From: Helicobacter jaachi
GTDB taxonomy: Bacteria > Campylobacterota > Campylobacteria > Campylobacterales > Helicobacteraceae
DNA length: 44,455 nt
Direction: 5' to 3'
Assembly: GCF_000763135.2 (NCBI RefSeq)
Contig: NZ_JRPR02000008.1
Location: forward strand, 1 to 44,455
The notes under the pieces are model-generated. The model ran no database searches. It had not been told where the DNA came from and saw only the letters and a program-made list of their open reading frames with translations. Below are positions 10,698 through 21,800 of this stretch, piece by piece. The translations under genes were made by a program, and so were the position numbers. Every line of letters begins with the position of its first letter. The first letter of the stretch is position 1.

Positions 10698-11357
10698 ATG
10701 ACAAGTATTATAAATATCGGTGGTTTAGAATCTACTTTCCACCTTATTGGGCTAGCTATGGTTACTATCATTGCTGTGCTTAATCCTTTTGGCAATTTGC
10801 CTCAATTTATTGCCATGACAGATGGCATACACACGCTTTTACGACAAAAGCTCTTTCGCAATATCCTTTGGACAGCATTTTTAATCGTGCTAATTTTTTT
10901 GCTCACAGGCTCATTTATTATGCAGCATCTCTTTCGTGTGAATCTAGATTCTGTGCGTGTGGCTGGGGGATTAATCCTTGTGGTTATGAGTATGAAAAGC
11001 CTGCTTTTTTCAAGCACAAAAAAGGATTTTTCAGATTATAGAGGCTTGAAATTTGATGAGCTTTTTAAGCGCAGCATTATCCCTATGGCATTTCCTATGC
11101 TTGTGGGTCCCGGGACGCTAGCAAGTGTGATTGTGATTGCAGAGGAAAGCGGTATGTTTGTGGCTATTAGCGCTGTGGTTGCAAGCTTTGTATTTTTGTT
11201 TGTGCTATTTCATTTTTCTGCGATGATTGAGCGCATTTTGGGCAAACTGGTGCTATATGTGCTTTCTCGCATTGCACTTGTATTTATTGTGGCTATGGGC
11301 ATACAGATGATTATTGTGGGTTTAAGGGGGCTAAAGGTGTTAAGCCCATTAGGATAA
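10698..11357 (+). CDS. MarC-family integral membrane protein
   Basis: The 219-aa protein has six hydrophobic segments and the MarC signature blocks VLNPFGNLPQFIAMT near the N-terminus and PMAFPMLVGPGTLASVIVI in the middle. The family is of uncertain substrate; older work on antibiotic resistance is not well supported. I prefer the ATG at 10698 because GGGAG at 10688-10692 is correctly placed for it, whereas an in-frame ATG at 10686 has no ribosome site. It stands alone, 50 bp before leuS. Confidence 0.85.
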   Translation: MTSIINIGGLESTFHLIGLAMVTIIAVLNPFGNLPQFIAMTDGIHTLLRQKLFRNILWTAFLIVLIFLLTGSFIMQHLFRVNLDSVRVAGGLILVVMSMKSLLFSSTKKDFSDYRGLKFDELFKRSIIPMAFPMLVGPGTLASVIVIAEESGMFVAISAVVASFVFLFVLFHFSAMIERILGKLVLYVLSRIALVFIVAMGIQMIIVGLRGLKVLSPLG

Positions 11358-11410
11358 TTTAAGCTTTTTCCTTATAATGGCGTATTTTAATCCACAAAAA
11401 GCGAGTGTGT

Positions 11411-13903
11411 ATGCAAGAGAGAATTTACAATCCTAAGGATATAGAATCTAAGTGGCAGCGGTTTTGGGAGGAGCATAAGAGCTTTGAACCGCACAATATA
11501 GATTTGCAAAAAAAGAAAAAATATATCCTTAGTATGTTTCCCTATCCTAGCGGCGCTATCCATATGGGGCATGTGCGTAATTACTGCATAGGCGATGCTT
11601 TGGCTAGATATTATCGACAAAATGGCTTTAATGTCCTGCACCCTATGGGTTGGGACGCTTTTGGTATGCCTGCTGAAAATGCCGCTATCAAACATAAAAC
11701 ACACCCAAAAGTATGGACTTATAGCAATATTGATGCGATGAGAAAAGAGCTAAAAAGCCTTGGGCTTAGCTTTTCTAAAGAGCGTGAGTTTGCTACAAGC
11801 GATGAGGTTTATACTAAATTTGAGCAAGCATTTTTCATTCAAATGTGGGAAAAAGGGCTTATATACCGCAAGCAAGCCTATCTTAATTGGTGTCCAAATG
11901 ATAAGACGATTTTGGCTAATGAGCAAGTCATTGAGGGCAAATGTTGGCGATGTGATACGCCTGTGGTGCAAAAGCAGATGAGTCAATACTACATTAAAAT
12001 CACAGCTTATGCAGAGGAGTTATTAGGCTGCCTTGATGAGCTAGAGGGGCATTGGCCGCCTCAAGTGCTCAATATGCAAAGAAATTGGATTGGTAAATCT
12101 AGGGGATTAAACTTTGCTTTTTCATTAAGCGCAGATTCTGTGCTAGGGGATATAAAGGAATTAGAGGTTTTCACCACGCGCCCTGATACCATTTATGGCG
12201 TAACTTACTGCGCTATTGCGCCTGAACACCCCATTGTGCAGTATTTAGTGGAGAATAAATTGCTAGATTCTCACATTATAGAATCTATTGAGCGCATTAA
12301 AAATACAGCCGCGAGGGAGCGCGCGCAGAGCGAAAAGCTAGGCTTTGATTTGGGGATAAAGGTCATTCACCCACTCACACAAGAGGAATTGCCCGTGTGG
12401 GTGGCAAATTTTGTGCTTATGGATTATGGCTCTGGCGCGGTTATGAGTGTGCCAATGCATGATGAGCGGGATTTTGAGTTTGCTAAAAAGTATGATTTGC
12501 CCCTAAAATGCGTGCTTACAGACAAGGCAGATTCTCAAGGGCTAGATTCTAAAAATAATGAGCAGGACACATATTTAGAGGGCTACTTTGAGGAGGGCTA
12601 TCTTATCAATAGCGGCGAGTTTAGCGGCTTGCACAGCACAGAGGCAAAACCTCGCATTATTGCACATTTTGAGAATCTAGGCAGGGGGAAGGGCATTATT
12701 AATTATCGTTTGCGCGATTGGGGAGTGTCAAGGCAGCGATACTGGGGTGCGCCTATTCCTATGGTGCATTGTGAGTATTGCGGCATTGTGCCTGAAAGTT
12801 TTGCGCATTTGCCCATTACTTTACCCGATGATGTAAATATCGATGGCGAGGGCAATCCACTTGATAAGCACCCCACTTGGCGCGATTGTATCTGTCCAAA
12901 ATGTGGGCGCAAAGCCCGCAGGGAGACAGACACTATGGATACTTTTGTGCAATCAAGCTGGTATTTTCTGCGCTACACTACGCCCAAAGATATGTGGGAG
13001 AAAGAGGCATTTGATAAGGCGCATTTGGCGTATTGGCTGAATGTTGATGAGTATATTGGCGGGATTGAACATGCGATTTTACATTTATTGTATGCGCGAT
13101 TTTTTACTAAAGTGCTGCGCGATTTGGGGTATATTGAGATTAGTGAGCCTTTTGCTAATCTTTTAACGCAAGGCATGGTGCTTAAAGCAGGTGCGAAAAT
13201 GTCAAAAAGTAAGGGCAATGTCGTTAATCCTAATGATATTATTGCGCGCTATGGAGCAGATACAGCGCGTTTATTTATACTCTTTGCCGCGCCGCCCACA
13301 CGCGAGCTAGAGTGGAATGATAGCGCAGTGGAGGGGGCTTATAGATTCTTAAAGCGATTGTATGAGCGCACACGCTATATAGAATCTATGCGTAAAAAGC
13401 CTACAATTGCGCACGATACACTCACAAAAAATGAGCAATACGCGCGCCAAAAGGTGTATGAGGCGTTGCAAAAAAGCTATGATATTTTTAATAAAAAACA
13501 AAGCGGATATGCTTTTAATACGCTTATTGCTGCGAGTATGGAGGCTTTTAATGCCCTAAATGAGCAGGAAAATACGCAAGTGTGGAGTGAGGGATATTTT
13601 GTGCTATTGCATATTTTAGAACCCATTGTCCCGCATATTTGCTGGGAATTAAGCGAGCAGTATTTTGGGCGGGCTAATTTTGAGCCAATAGCTATAGATG
13701 AAAATGCGCTAAGCAAGCAAAGCGTGGTGTATGCCATTACTATTAATGGCAAAAAACGCGCTGAAATGGAAGTGGCTTTAGATGTAAGTGAAAAGCAAAT
13801 TATTGCGCAGGCTAAAGCGCATGTGGCAAAATGGCTTGAGAATGCGCATATTCGCAAAGAAATCATCGTGCCAAATAAGCTTGTAAATTTTGTATTAGGC
13901 TAG
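11411..13903 (+). CDS. leuS: Leucyl-tRNA synthetase
   Basis: The 830-aa class I synthetase charges tRNA-Leu. It has the HIGH-type motif HMGH at residues 51-54 in [15 protein letters not shown] and KMSKS at 596-600. It also has the CP1 editing domain ([20 protein letters not shown] and the [15 protein letters not shown] block), a zinc-type CPKCGRK segment, and the anticodon-binding C-terminus. The ATG at 11411 is preferred over the in-frame GTG at 11405. It is followed two bases later by the LptE-like gene, as in H. pylori from memory. Confidence 0.96.
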   Translation: MQERIYNPKDIESKWQRFWEEHKSFEPHNIDLQKKKKYILSMFPYPSGAIHMGHVRNYCIGDALARYYRQNGFNVLHPMGWDAFGMPAENAAIKHKTHPKVWTYSNIDAMRKELKSLGLSFSKEREFATSDEVYTKFEQAFFIQMWEKGLIYRKQAYLNWCPNDKTILANEQVIEGKCWRCDTPVVQKQMSQYYIKITAYAEELLGCLDELEGHWPPQVLNMQRNWIGKSRGLNFAFSLSADSVLGDIKELEVFTTRPDTIYGVTYCAIAPEHPIVQYLVENKLLDSHIIESIERIKNTAARERAQSEKLGFDLGIKVIHPLTQEELPVWVANFVLMDYGSGAVMSVPMHDERDFEFAKKYDLPLKCVLTDKADSQGLDSKNNEQDTYLEGYFEEGYLINSGEFSGLHSTEAKPRIIAHFENLGRGKGIINYRLRDWGVSRQRYWGAPIPMVHCEYCGIVPESFAHLPITLPDDVNIDGEGNPLDKHPTWRDCICPKCGRKARRETDTMDTFVQSSWYFLRYTTPKDMWEKEAFDKAHLAYWLNVDEYIGGIEHAILHLLYARFFTKVLRDLGYIEISEPFANLLTQGMVLKAGAKMSKSKGNVVNPNDIIARYGADTARLFILFAAPPTRELEWNDSAVEGAYRFLKRLYERTRYIESMRKKPTIAHDTLTKNEQYARQKVYEALQKSYDIFNKKQSGYAFNTLIAASMEAFNALNEQENTQVWSEGYFVLLHILEPIVPHICWELSEQYFGRANFEPIAIDENALSKQSVVYAITINGKKRAEMEVALDVSEKQIIAQAKAHVAKWLENAHIRKEIIVPNKLVNFVLG

Positions 13904-13905
13904 CT

Positions 13906-14475
13906 ATGGCGAGAAATAAACAAATAATATCTCAAAGGCAAATCGTATCTAAAAGCGCGCGATTATGGACTTTTATTGCATTAGCCATATTTTTTATGCA
14001 TGGTTGTGGATATATGCCTGTTAGTCATTATGCGCAAAGTATTTTTAATGATGGTGTGTATGTGGAGATTGTCGTTAATCCCTCCGTGCCAGAATCTAGC
14101 ACAGGTGTTAAAGATGCGGTAAATAATGCCATTATCAAACGATTTCATAGTAAATTAAAAACTAAACAAGAAGCCCAAAGTTTTTTAAAAATCGATGTTC
14201 AGAGCATTACTCAAACGCCAGTAGCCTACAATCAACAAGGCTTTGTGAGCTTTTATCGCACCAATATCGTGCTTGCTTTTCACTTTGAAAATGCTCAAGG
14301 TGAGAGCTTTGATGTAACCAATACGGGATATTATGATTATAGTGCGGATTTTACTTCAACTATCGTGCTTGACCAATATCGTTTAGAATCTATCTCAAAT
14401 GCGACAAATCAAGCCCTTGATAAATTTATCTCCCAAGTGGCTTATTATGGAGAATTTTATAATGAAAATCGATGA
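13906..14475 (+). CDS. lptE: LptE-like lipopolysaccharide-assembly lipoprotein
   Basis: This 189-aa protein starts two bases after the leuS stop. It has a hydrophobic leader and a lipobox-like MHGC at about residues 31-34 (Cys lipidation). A single beta-rich domain follows, with NDGVYVEIVVNPSVPES and later AFHFENAQGE...NTGYYDY. Position next to leuS and the size and fold pattern match LptE, which plugs the LptD outer-membrane pore for LPS insertion. LptE sequences diverge widely, so identification rests on synteny and lipoprotein features. The leader is longer than usual because of a Gln/Ser/Lys-rich N-terminal stretch. Confidence 0.65.
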   Translation: MARNKQIISQRQIVSKSARLWTFIALAIFFMHGCGYMPVSHYAQSIFNDGVYVEIVVNPSVPESSTGVKDAVNNAIIKRFHSKLKTKQEAQSFLKIDVQSITQTPVAYNQQGFVSFYRTNIVLAFHFENAQGESFDVTNTGYYDYSADFTSTIVLDQYRLESISNATNQALDKFISQVAYYGEFYNENR

Positions 14476-15493
14476 TATTTCGCACAAAGCCTTACAAAGG
14501 CTGCATTTGCTTAAAAAAGCCCCCACGCCTGCGGCTTATTTTGAGGCATTTTATGAAATAGCTCAACGCGAGGGTGTAGCGCAGATAGAGGAGTTAAACT
14601 GGCATACGCAGTGGCTGCATAAATTTGATATATCTGCGCAAAATCAGCTTAAAAATGCGCGTAATCCTAACGAGTTTATTGATATATTAGCGCGTTTGTT
14701 AAAAGAGTCTAAGCAGGAGTGTTCTATCGAGCATACACAGCAGTTAAAGGGGCTTATTAGGCGGCTTTTGGGCGTTATTGCCGATGTGTTTTCTATTGGC
14801 GCAAAAAATAAATATCACTTTTTGTTCCGCTTAAATCATTTAAGCAATCTTGAGGAGACTAAAAAGCTTATTACTTATTGGGATAATTTTCGCGCCTCTA
14901 AGGTGCATTTGAGCGTGCTTAAAAAACTTTCAAGCATCATTGCTCATATGCTGCGTATACCAGATAATAAAGGAGCTATTAGCAAAGAGGCATTAGAGAT
15001 TTCCTCAATGCTTATGATGCATAGTGAAAATTTAATTGATGCACATTTGCTTACCCGTGTGGAGCAGCTGCTAGGGATTAAGAGCGAGGGAGATTTGATT
15101 ATGCCTTTAATGCGCGATGAGGATTTAAGGCAATCTTGTATAGCTATTTTTGGCGTGAATGACTTGCGCGCGCAAACAGATGGGCATATTGATACGCATA
15201 AAGCCACTAATAAGGCTATGGAGATTTTAAGAAAGATATGCTTAAATGCCTTAGGTGAGGGGACTTTAGTGGGGAATTATAAAAATGGCTTTGCTTTTAT
15301 GTTTAAAGATATAAGCGCGCAGCATTTATTAGATAAAATGCAGCCTATCGCCGCGCAGCTGCAGGCGCAGAAATTTTCTTATCAGGGCGTGCTTTTTACC
15401 TTTGGCTTTGCTATTAAGGTAATTGAGGGGAAGGACTTTAGCTCTATTGCTGCGCTTCAAGCCCAAGTTCTGCACACGCTGCAGCATATATAG
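14462..15493 (+). CDS. Degenerate GGDEF-like protein (probable inactive diguanylate cyclase homologue)
   Basis: The 343-aa protein begins at an ATG that overlaps the lptE end (14 bases). The N-terminal all-helical region (1-190) has TPAAYFEAFYEIAQ, which resembles the PTPxNY helical leader common in epsilonproteobacterial diguanylate cyclases. The C-terminal 160 residues follow the GGDEF fold: a D-x-LTR segment, IAIFGVNDLRAQTDGH in the position of DxDxFKxxND..GH, and GNYKNGFAFMF where RYGGDEF would be. The GG(D/E)EF signature is missing, so cyclase activity is unlikely. I recall no counterpart between leuS and folC in H. pylori. It could be a c-di-GMP-independent regulator or a binding-only domain. 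Confidence 0.55.
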   Translation: MKIDDISHKALQRLHLLKKAPTPAAYFEAFYEIAQREGVAQIEELNWHTQWLHKFDISAQNQLKNARNPNEFIDILARLLKESKQECSIEHTQQLKGLIRRLLGVIADVFSIGAKNKYHFLFRLNHLSNLEETKKLITYWDNFRASKVHLSVLKKLSSIIAHMLRIPDNKGAISKEALEISSMLMMHSENLIDAHLLTRVEQLLGIKSEGDLIMPLMRDEDLRQSCIAIFGVNDLRAQTDGHIDTHKATNKAMEILRKICLNALGEGTLVGNYKNGFAFMFKDISAQHLLDKMQPIAAQLQAQKFSYQGVLFTFGFAIKVIEGKDFSSIAALQAQVLHTLQHI

Positions 15494-15504
15494 AATCTAG
15501 CCTT

Positions 15505-16707
15505 ATGCATATGCCTACATTAGATGAAGTCTTGCGCCATAAGGGCGCGGAATACGCCCCCTTTGATGTTACACGCGTGCATAGAATCTATAAGGATATA
15601 GCGCCTATTTTTGGCTTTAATGATATTTATGGTGCGCGCTGCAAGGTTATTCGTATTATTGGCACTAATGGCAAGGGCAGCAGCGGGCGATTTATCACTA
15701 TGGGTTTAGCTCAAAATGGCAAAAGCGCGCTGCATTTTAGTTCGCCACATCTTTTTAGATTTAATGAGCGCTTTTTTGTGAGTAGTGCGCATTTTAAAGG
15801 TGATGTGAGTGATGAGATGCTAGAAAATGCGCATAAAGCGCTATGGCGTATAGAATCTAGCCATGAAGCGAGTTATTTTGAATATGCGACTTTTTTAGCC
15901 CTTGTGCTTGCTATGGAGAGCGAGTATCTTGTTTTAGAATCTGGCGTGGGCGGAGAGTTTGACTCCACTTCTGTGCTGAATGCGCAAGCAAGCCTTTTTA
16001 CGCTTATTGGGCTAGACCATCAAGAAATGCTAGGCAATAGCATAGAGCAAATCGCGCTCACAAAGCTTAAAGCAATGAGCGGGCATGTGATTGTGGGCAG
16101 GCAAAATGAACGCGCAGTGGAGAAGCTTGCGCTTGAGATTATAGAATCTAAAAGCCTATGTGGCGAGCTGTGGCAAGATATTAGCACGCACCCACGCCTC
16201 AAAAGTGAGCAAAATGCTATGGAGGGCTATGCGAAAAAGTATAATTTGCCTGCATTTTTACGCGAAAATTTATATAATGCTATGCGCGTGCTAGATGTTT
16301 TTGGAATGAAATTTGATTTTGCTCACTTAGAGGCACTTAGTTTGCGTGGCAGATGCGAGCGTGTGGCGGCTAATATTGTGCTTGATGTGGGACATAATGT
16401 CGATGGCGCAGTGGTCTTGCGCGAGTATTTGGGCGCAAAAAGAGTGAATCTAGTGTATAATAGCTATGCGGAAAAGGATATCGAGGCGATTTTAAGCCAA
16501 CTTTTACCTATCATTAAGAAAGTTTTAATAATATCTGTGGAAAACTTCAGGATTTGCCCAAGGGATAGATTGATTAGAGCTTTGAAGGCGCTAAAAGTTG
16601 CTTATGAGGACTTTAATATACATAAGATAAAGCCAGATGAGGACTATCTTGTGTTTGGCTCTTTTAGCGTAGCTCAAGAATTTTTACGACAATATGAGGA
16701 TTTATAA
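15505..16707 (+). CDS. folC: Folylpolyglutamate synthase / dihydrofolate synthase
   Basis: This 400-aa Mur-ligase-family enzyme adds glutamate to dihydropteroate and to folates. The ATP loop is IGTNGKGSSGRF; it also has SSPHLFRFNERF, LESGVGGEFDSTSVLNA, the GLDHQEMLGNSIEQIA block, and LDVGHNVDGA in the C-terminal domain. The start at 15505 lacks a strong ribosome site; an ATG two codons later is an alternative. The next gene begins directly after its stop codon. Confidence 0.93.
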   Translation: MHMPTLDEVLRHKGAEYAPFDVTRVHRIYKDIAPIFGFNDIYGARCKVIRIIGTNGKGSSGRFITMGLAQNGKSALHFSSPHLFRFNERFFVSSAHFKGDVSDEMLENAHKALWRIESSHEASYFEYATFLALVLAMESEYLVLESGVGGEFDSTSVLNAQASLFTLIGLDHQEMLGNSIEQIALTKLKAMSGHVIVGRQNERAVEKLALEIIESKSLCGELWQDISTHPRLKSEQNAMEGYAKKYNLPAFLRENLYNAMRVLDVFGMKFDFAHLEALSLRGRCERVAANIVLDVGHNVDGAVVLREYLGAKRVNLVYNSYAEKDIEAILSQLLPIIKKVLIISVENFRICPRDRLIRALKALKVAYEDFNIHKIKPDEDYLVFGSFSVAQEFLRQYEDL

Positions 16708-17580
16708 GTGCAAGATAAATTGATGATTTCTATTATTGATGATAATGGCTCAAGGCAATTTAGCGTGCATCGCTTGGTGCAAAAGGTTGCTCTTTTCACG
16801 CTTATAGGCATTGTGTCTATTGTGATTTTGTATTTTGTTATGGCGCATTTTTTGATGAATAAGCTTGAGGTGATTTTGGCAAACAATACCCAAGTGCGCG
16901 AGAATTTTCAAAGTATTTATGAGAAAAATAGTGAGCTAGAGCGCAATATTGATTATAAAACAAGTGAGCTCTTTAAGGTGAGCAGCAAGATTAGCGAGCT
17001 TGAAAGCATTGTGAATGTGCGTAGAAGCAAAAGCGGGGTTTATAATAATCAAGATATCAATCTAGATTCTCTCTCATCTCTCCAAAAAGATATGATTTTA
17101 AAGATTATCCCTAATGGCAATCCAGTGAGCGAATTTGCCGCTAAGGCTTTCCCTAGCAAGAGCGCTTCTATTTACACCATTGCTAAAGATACGCCTGTGT
17201 ATGCTACGGCAAATGGCATTATAGATTCTGTGCGAGTGGCAGGGAATGGCAATCATTTTATGCAGATTCAGCACTCTTATGGCTTTACTTCAAATTATGG
17301 GCATTTGGGTAAGGTGCTTGTGCAGAAAGGTGATTTTGTAACTAAAGGGCAGATTATAGGATATAGCGGAAATGGGGGGAATTTGTATTATGATTTGCGC
17401 TTTATAGATTCTGCGCTTGAAGTAGCAAGCTACACAGATTGGAATAGCGATAATTTCGCTCAAGTCATTGGCGTAAATAGTGCTATTGACTGGAAAAGCT
17501 TAGTGTGGGCGCTTGATGACATTATTCAGCTCAAAAACTATCGGGTAAGCTATCAGGGCGATGATATATTTAATTACTAA
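16708..17580 (+). CDS. csd2: Csd2-like cell-shape protein, M23 domain without catalytic residues
   Basis: The 290-aa protein starts with GTG immediately after the folC stop, with TGAGGA seven bases upstream. It has one N-terminal membrane helix (about 30-52), a coiled coil, and a C-terminal LytM/M23-like domain (PVYATANGIIDSVRVAG... YGHLGKVLVQKGDFVTKGQIIGYSGN). The zinc ligands of active M23 peptidases are absent: no HxxxD is present, and the HxH position reads NLYYDLRF. In H. pylori, Csd2 likewise supports helical shape without being an active peptidase. It probably pairs with Csd1 in the inner membrane to control peptidoglycan crosslinking. Confidence 0.88.
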   Translation: MQDKLMISIIDDNGSRQFSVHRLVQKVALFTLIGIVSIVILYFVMAHFLMNKLEVILANNTQVRENFQSIYEKNSELERNIDYKTSELFKVSSKISELESIVNVRRSKSGVYNNQDINLDSLSSLQKDMILKIIPNGNPVSEFAAKAFPSKSASIYTIAKDTPVYATANGIIDSVRVAGNGNHFMQIQHSYGFTSNYGHLGKVLVQKGDFVTKGQIIGYSGNGGNLYYDLRFIDSALEVASYTDWNSDNFAQVIGVNSAIDWKSLVWALDDIIQLKNYRVSYQGDDIFNY

Positions 17581-17591
17581 TTAATCTGCAT

Positions 17592-18485
17592 ATGAGCTCT
17601 AGCCGCCTTGTTCTTATGATTACCGACCAAAATGGGTCGCGGTATTTTAATGTAAGCTCCATTTTCAAACAAATTAGCCTCTATCTTATTACTTTTATTC
17701 TTACGCTTATGGTGTTTGGTGTGGTGTCTATTAGCACCTTTAGCGCAGAAATTGAAAAAATGTCTTTGCTTAATGAAGCTATTACTAAACGTTATGAAAA
17801 AATGCTTGCCAAAAACGAAGCTCTAAATATTCAAATCGAACAAAGAACAGAGGAAATGACGCAAGTAGATAATCGCGTGGGTGATTTGGAGAGCATTATT
17901 GGCGTAAATAGTGAGCATACACATGATGGCGAAAATAATCTTGAGCATCGCATAGATGCAGCCTCACTCACGGGTACACAAAAGGCATTTGTGATGAAAT
18001 TTGTCCCAAATGGCTATCCAATGGAGCGTTATGACCGCATTTCTGCAGATTTTGGCTATAGGGTTCACCCACTTTTTTTTACGCGTCATTTGCATACGGG
18101 CGTAGATTTTGCCACCCCCATAGGCACGCCAGTATATGCTACAGCCGATGGCGTGGTGAATGCGGCTAGTTTTTCAACAGGTGGTTATGGTTATCTTGTT
18201 AAAATAGACCATTCGCTTGGATTTATGACTTATTATGCTCATTTGAGTAAAATAGTGGTGCAAAAAGGTATGTTTGTCAAGCGAGGGCAGCTTATTGCTT
18301 ATAGCGGCAATACCGGGCAAAGCACAGGTCCTCACCTGCATTATGAGATAAGATTCTTAGGCAAAGTGCTTAATCCTAAGAGTTTTATGGATTGGCAGAT
18401 GAGCAATTTTGATTTAATTTTTGAAAAAGAAAGGAGTGTAGCATGGCAATCTTTGTTAGCGACAATAAACAACTTGATGGAGTAA
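17592..18485 (+). CDS. csd1: Csd1-like D,D-endopeptidase (M23), cell-shape determinant
   Basis: The 297-aa protein has a membrane helix (about 30-48), a coiled coil (58-100), and a full M23 metallopeptidase domain. Zinc ligands are His168 and Asp172 in HTGVDFATP, and His250 in GPHLHYEIRF; His217 (YAHLSK) and His248 complete the site. It is expected to cut peptidoglycan crosslinks to relax the sacculus and give helical curvature, as Csd1 does in H. pylori. It is the paralogue of the preceding gene, which lost the ligands. Its last 43 bases overlap ccmA, suggesting coupled translation. Confidence 0.92.
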   Translation: MSSSRLVLMITDQNGSRYFNVSSIFKQISLYLITFILTLMVFGVVSISTFSAEIEKMSLLNEAITKRYEKMLAKNEALNIQIEQRTEEMTQVDNRVGDLESIIGVNSEHTHDGENNLEHRIDAASLTGTQKAFVMKFVPNGYPMERYDRISADFGYRVHPLFFTRHLHTGVDFATPIGTPVYATADGVVNAASFSTGGYGYLVKIDHSLGFMTYYAHLSKIVVQKGMFVKRGQLIAYSGNTGQSTGPHLHYEIRFLGKVLNPKSFMDWQMSNFDLIFEKERSVAWQSLLATINNLME

Positions 18486-18853
18486 GCCAATCAGGCGGAG
18501 GGGCGACTATCATCGCGCAAGGCACGAGAATTAAGGGAGAAATCAACACAGATTGTCGTTTGCACATTGATGGAGAGTTTGAGGGCGATATTCACTCCAA
18601 AGATACTGTGATGGTGGGCAAAAGCGGCTTAGTGCGCGGTGATGTAAAGGCTAATTCTTTAATTGTGAGCGGGCGATTTATTGGTAATGTAACCTCAAGC
18701 ATGCTTGAGATTAAGCCTCAAGGGCGTGTAGAGGGCATTGTAGTAGCAGGTGAATTTGTCATCGAGCGCAAGGGTGTGTTTATGGGAGAAAGCAAGATTA
18801 AAGATTCAAAGCCTAATATCGCTTCTCTTGAATTACCCAAAAAAGATAAATAA
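18443..18853 (+). CDS. ccmA: Bactofilin CcmA
   Basis: This 136-aa bactofilin has repeated short beta-strand turns rich in Gly and Val (TIIAQGTRIKGEINTDCRLH, EGDIHSKDTVMVGKSG, GRFIGNVTSSMLEIKPQGRV) typical of the beta-helical core at about residues 20-115, with short flexible ends. It polymerises into a cytoskeletal filament that places the Csd1/Csd2 enzymes on the membrane. The start at 18443 has AAAGGAG and lies inside the csd1 coding region. Confidence 0.92.
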   Translation: MAIFVSDNKQLDGVSQSGGGATIIAQGTRIKGEINTDCRLHIDGEFEGDIHSKDTVMVGKSGLVRGDVKANSLIVSGRFIGNVTSSMLEIKPQGRVEGIVVAGEFVIERKGVFMGESKIKDSKPNIASLELPKKDK

Positions 18854-18870
18854 TTGCTTGGAGAAGTTTG

Positions 18871-21800
18871 GTGCAAGCCTCCTTATATAAGCTTTTGCAG
18901 CATACTTCTCTATCCTTTAATCTCCTTTTAGTTAAAGATTCAAAACAAGCGCAGCAAGCTTATGAAGTCTTTAAGCTTTTTACAAAGCCAAAAGCCTTTA
19001 TCTTGCCTGAATTGCGCATTCACTTTGGTGATGACTTAAGCTCATTTCGCGAGGAGTTTTTAGAAACGCTAAGCGTGCTGCGCGCATTTTATGCAGCAAA
19101 TGAGCCTAAAATGCTCATCTCCCCTATTTCTAGCGTGCTTTATCCTCTGCCAAAGTCTAATGTGCTGCAAACTTTTATGCTTTCACGCACGCAATGCTAT
19201 GATATAAATGCGCTAAAAAATCGCATTATAGAATCTGGCTATGAATGTGTAGATGTGGTGGAGCTTGAAGGGGAAGTGAGCTTTAGAGGGGAGATTATTG
19301 ATATTTTTATGCCCCATTGCGAGCTGCCTTATAGAATTGTGTTTTTTGATGATGAGATTGAAAGCATACGCACATTTAATACCGCCACACAAATGAGCAA
19401 TCCCACAGAAATCCAAAGCCTTGAGCTTGCTCCAGCGCTTTTTTGTCTAAGCCAAGCAGAGAGTAGCGATATACAATCTCAAGTTGCGCAGAGTGATTTT
19501 GAGGGCTTTAATAAAGATATTGCCTCATTTGGCTTGTGGTTTTTGGGAGAGCGCGCACATTTTCTGCCTTTAGCGTATAAAAGTGTGCTTACTCCCTGTG
19601 CGCTTAAAGAAGCACAAGAGATTTATGAGCTAGATTCTATGTCGCACGCGCTTAGCTTTGAGCAGATACAATCTTTGCCATTATGTGAGCAGCCAGAGGG
19701 GTATAGCGATATACTTTTTAATCCTATAAATTTAAAATCTATGATACACGCCCACCCACAGCGCAAAATCACGCTACTTGTGCAAAATGATATTAAGCTT
19801 AAAGCCTTTGATATTGATACAAGTGGGCTGCATATAAAGCACTCTAGCGCGGTTGTTAATCTCATCACTCCAGATGAACTAGTGCTTTCGCTCAATACTT
19901 TTACACCCAAAGCTAAAGCCAAAAAGCCCACTTTAAAGCTTAATGAAATCTCTCAAGGCGAATATGTGGTGCATAGCGAATATGGCGTGGGGATTTTTCA
20001 AGGTATAAAGCAAGCGCAGATTCTAGGCATAGTGCGGGATTTTATAGAAATTGCATATCAAGGTGAGGACAAGCTTTTATTGCCGGTTGAAAATCTTAAT
20101 ATGATTGATAGATATGTGGCAGATTCTGGGCAGATTCCTATGCTTGATAGACTAGGGAAGGGCAGTTTTGCCAAACTTAAGCAAAAGGTAAGAGTAAAGC
20201 TCTTAGAAATTGCAAATGGCATTATTGAGTTAGCCGCAAAGCGCAATTTGCTTAAAGGCATTCATATTGATACGCATAATCCCGCACTTGCCACATTTGA
20301 GCATACTTGCGGCTTTGAGCTTACAGCCGACCAAAAGCGCAGTATTAGCGAAATCTATGCAGATTTATCATCTGGTAAGGTTATGGATAGGCTACTTAGC
20401 GGTGATGTGGGGTTTGGTAAAACAGAAGTGGCTATAAATGCTATGTATGCAGTGTATCTTTCAGGCTATCAAGCGGCGATGATAGTGCCTACCACACTTT
20501 TATGCGCACAGCATTATCAATCCTTGCTTACACGCTTGCAAGGTAGTGGCGCGCGCATAGCGCGATGTGATAGATTCTCAAATCAAAAAAAGCAGCTTTT
20601 TGCAGCGCTTAAAAATAAAGAAGTTGATATTGTCATTGGCACGCACGCGTTGCTAGGGGCTGAATTTGCTGCTCTTGGGCTTATTGTGGTTGATGAGGAG
20701 CATAAATTTGGCGTGAAGCAAAAAGAGCGCATAAAGCAGCTTTGTGCCAATACACACCTACTTAGTATGAGTGCTACGCCCATACCCCGCACACTTAATA
20801 TGGCGCTCTCACACATTAAATCACTAAGCTCGCTGCAAACTCCGCCTGTGGATAGAATCCCGGTTAGAACTTTTATCAAAATAGGCAAAGATTCACTGCT
20901 TAAAGAAGTGATTTTGCGCGAGCTAAGGCGCGGCGGGCAGGTATTTTATATCCATAATAATATTGCTAGCATTGATAAAAAAGCTAAAGAAATTAATAAG
21001 CTTTTACCCACGCTTAAAATTGCCATTTTGCATTCACAGATTGATAATGCTTCAAGCGAGCGCATTATGCTTGATTTTGCCAACAATGCCTATAATATGC
21101 TGCTTTGCACAAGCATTGTAGAATCTGGCATTCATTTGCCTAATGCTAATACCATTATCGTAGCGGGCGCGGATAGATTTGGCATTGCAGATTTGCACCA
21201 GCTGCGCGGGCGTGTGGGGCGCGGGAGCAAAGAGGGCTTTTGCTACTTTTTGGTAGATGATTTAGATTCTATAACGCCTGAGGCAAAGAAGCGCCTTATG
21301 GCGTTAGAGAAAAACTCCTATCTTGGCAGTGGCGAAAATTTAGCATATTATGATTTAGAGATACGCGGCGGGGGAAATTTGCTAGGGGAGGCTCAAAGCG
21401 GGCATATTAAGCATATTGGCTATGGATTGTATTTGCGTATGCTAGAAGAGTGTATTAATTATCTAAGTGGCAAGGGCAATGTGCAGAATACGCAATGTGA
21501 TTTAAAAATTAATCTTAATGCCTATCTTAATCCCGAGCTTATCGCCAGTGATAAACTGCGCTTAGAGCTGTATCGCAGACTTTCATTATGCGAGGAGATA
21601 AGTGAAGTAAATGATATAGAATCTGAAATCTTTGATAGATTTGGCAAACTTGATGCGGTGAGCGAGGCATTTCTTGAGCTTATTCGCATTAAAGTGTTAG
21701 CTAATAAACTTGGATTAAAGCAGATTATGCACTATGGGCAGAATATTACTTTTGTATATGCTGATGATAGCAAGCAGAGTGTGAGCGCACCGAGCAAGGA

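Noticed and set aside
13477-13866. 129-aa minus-strand frame inside leuS
   Set aside because: Shadow of the C-terminal leuS coding region; composition atypical.
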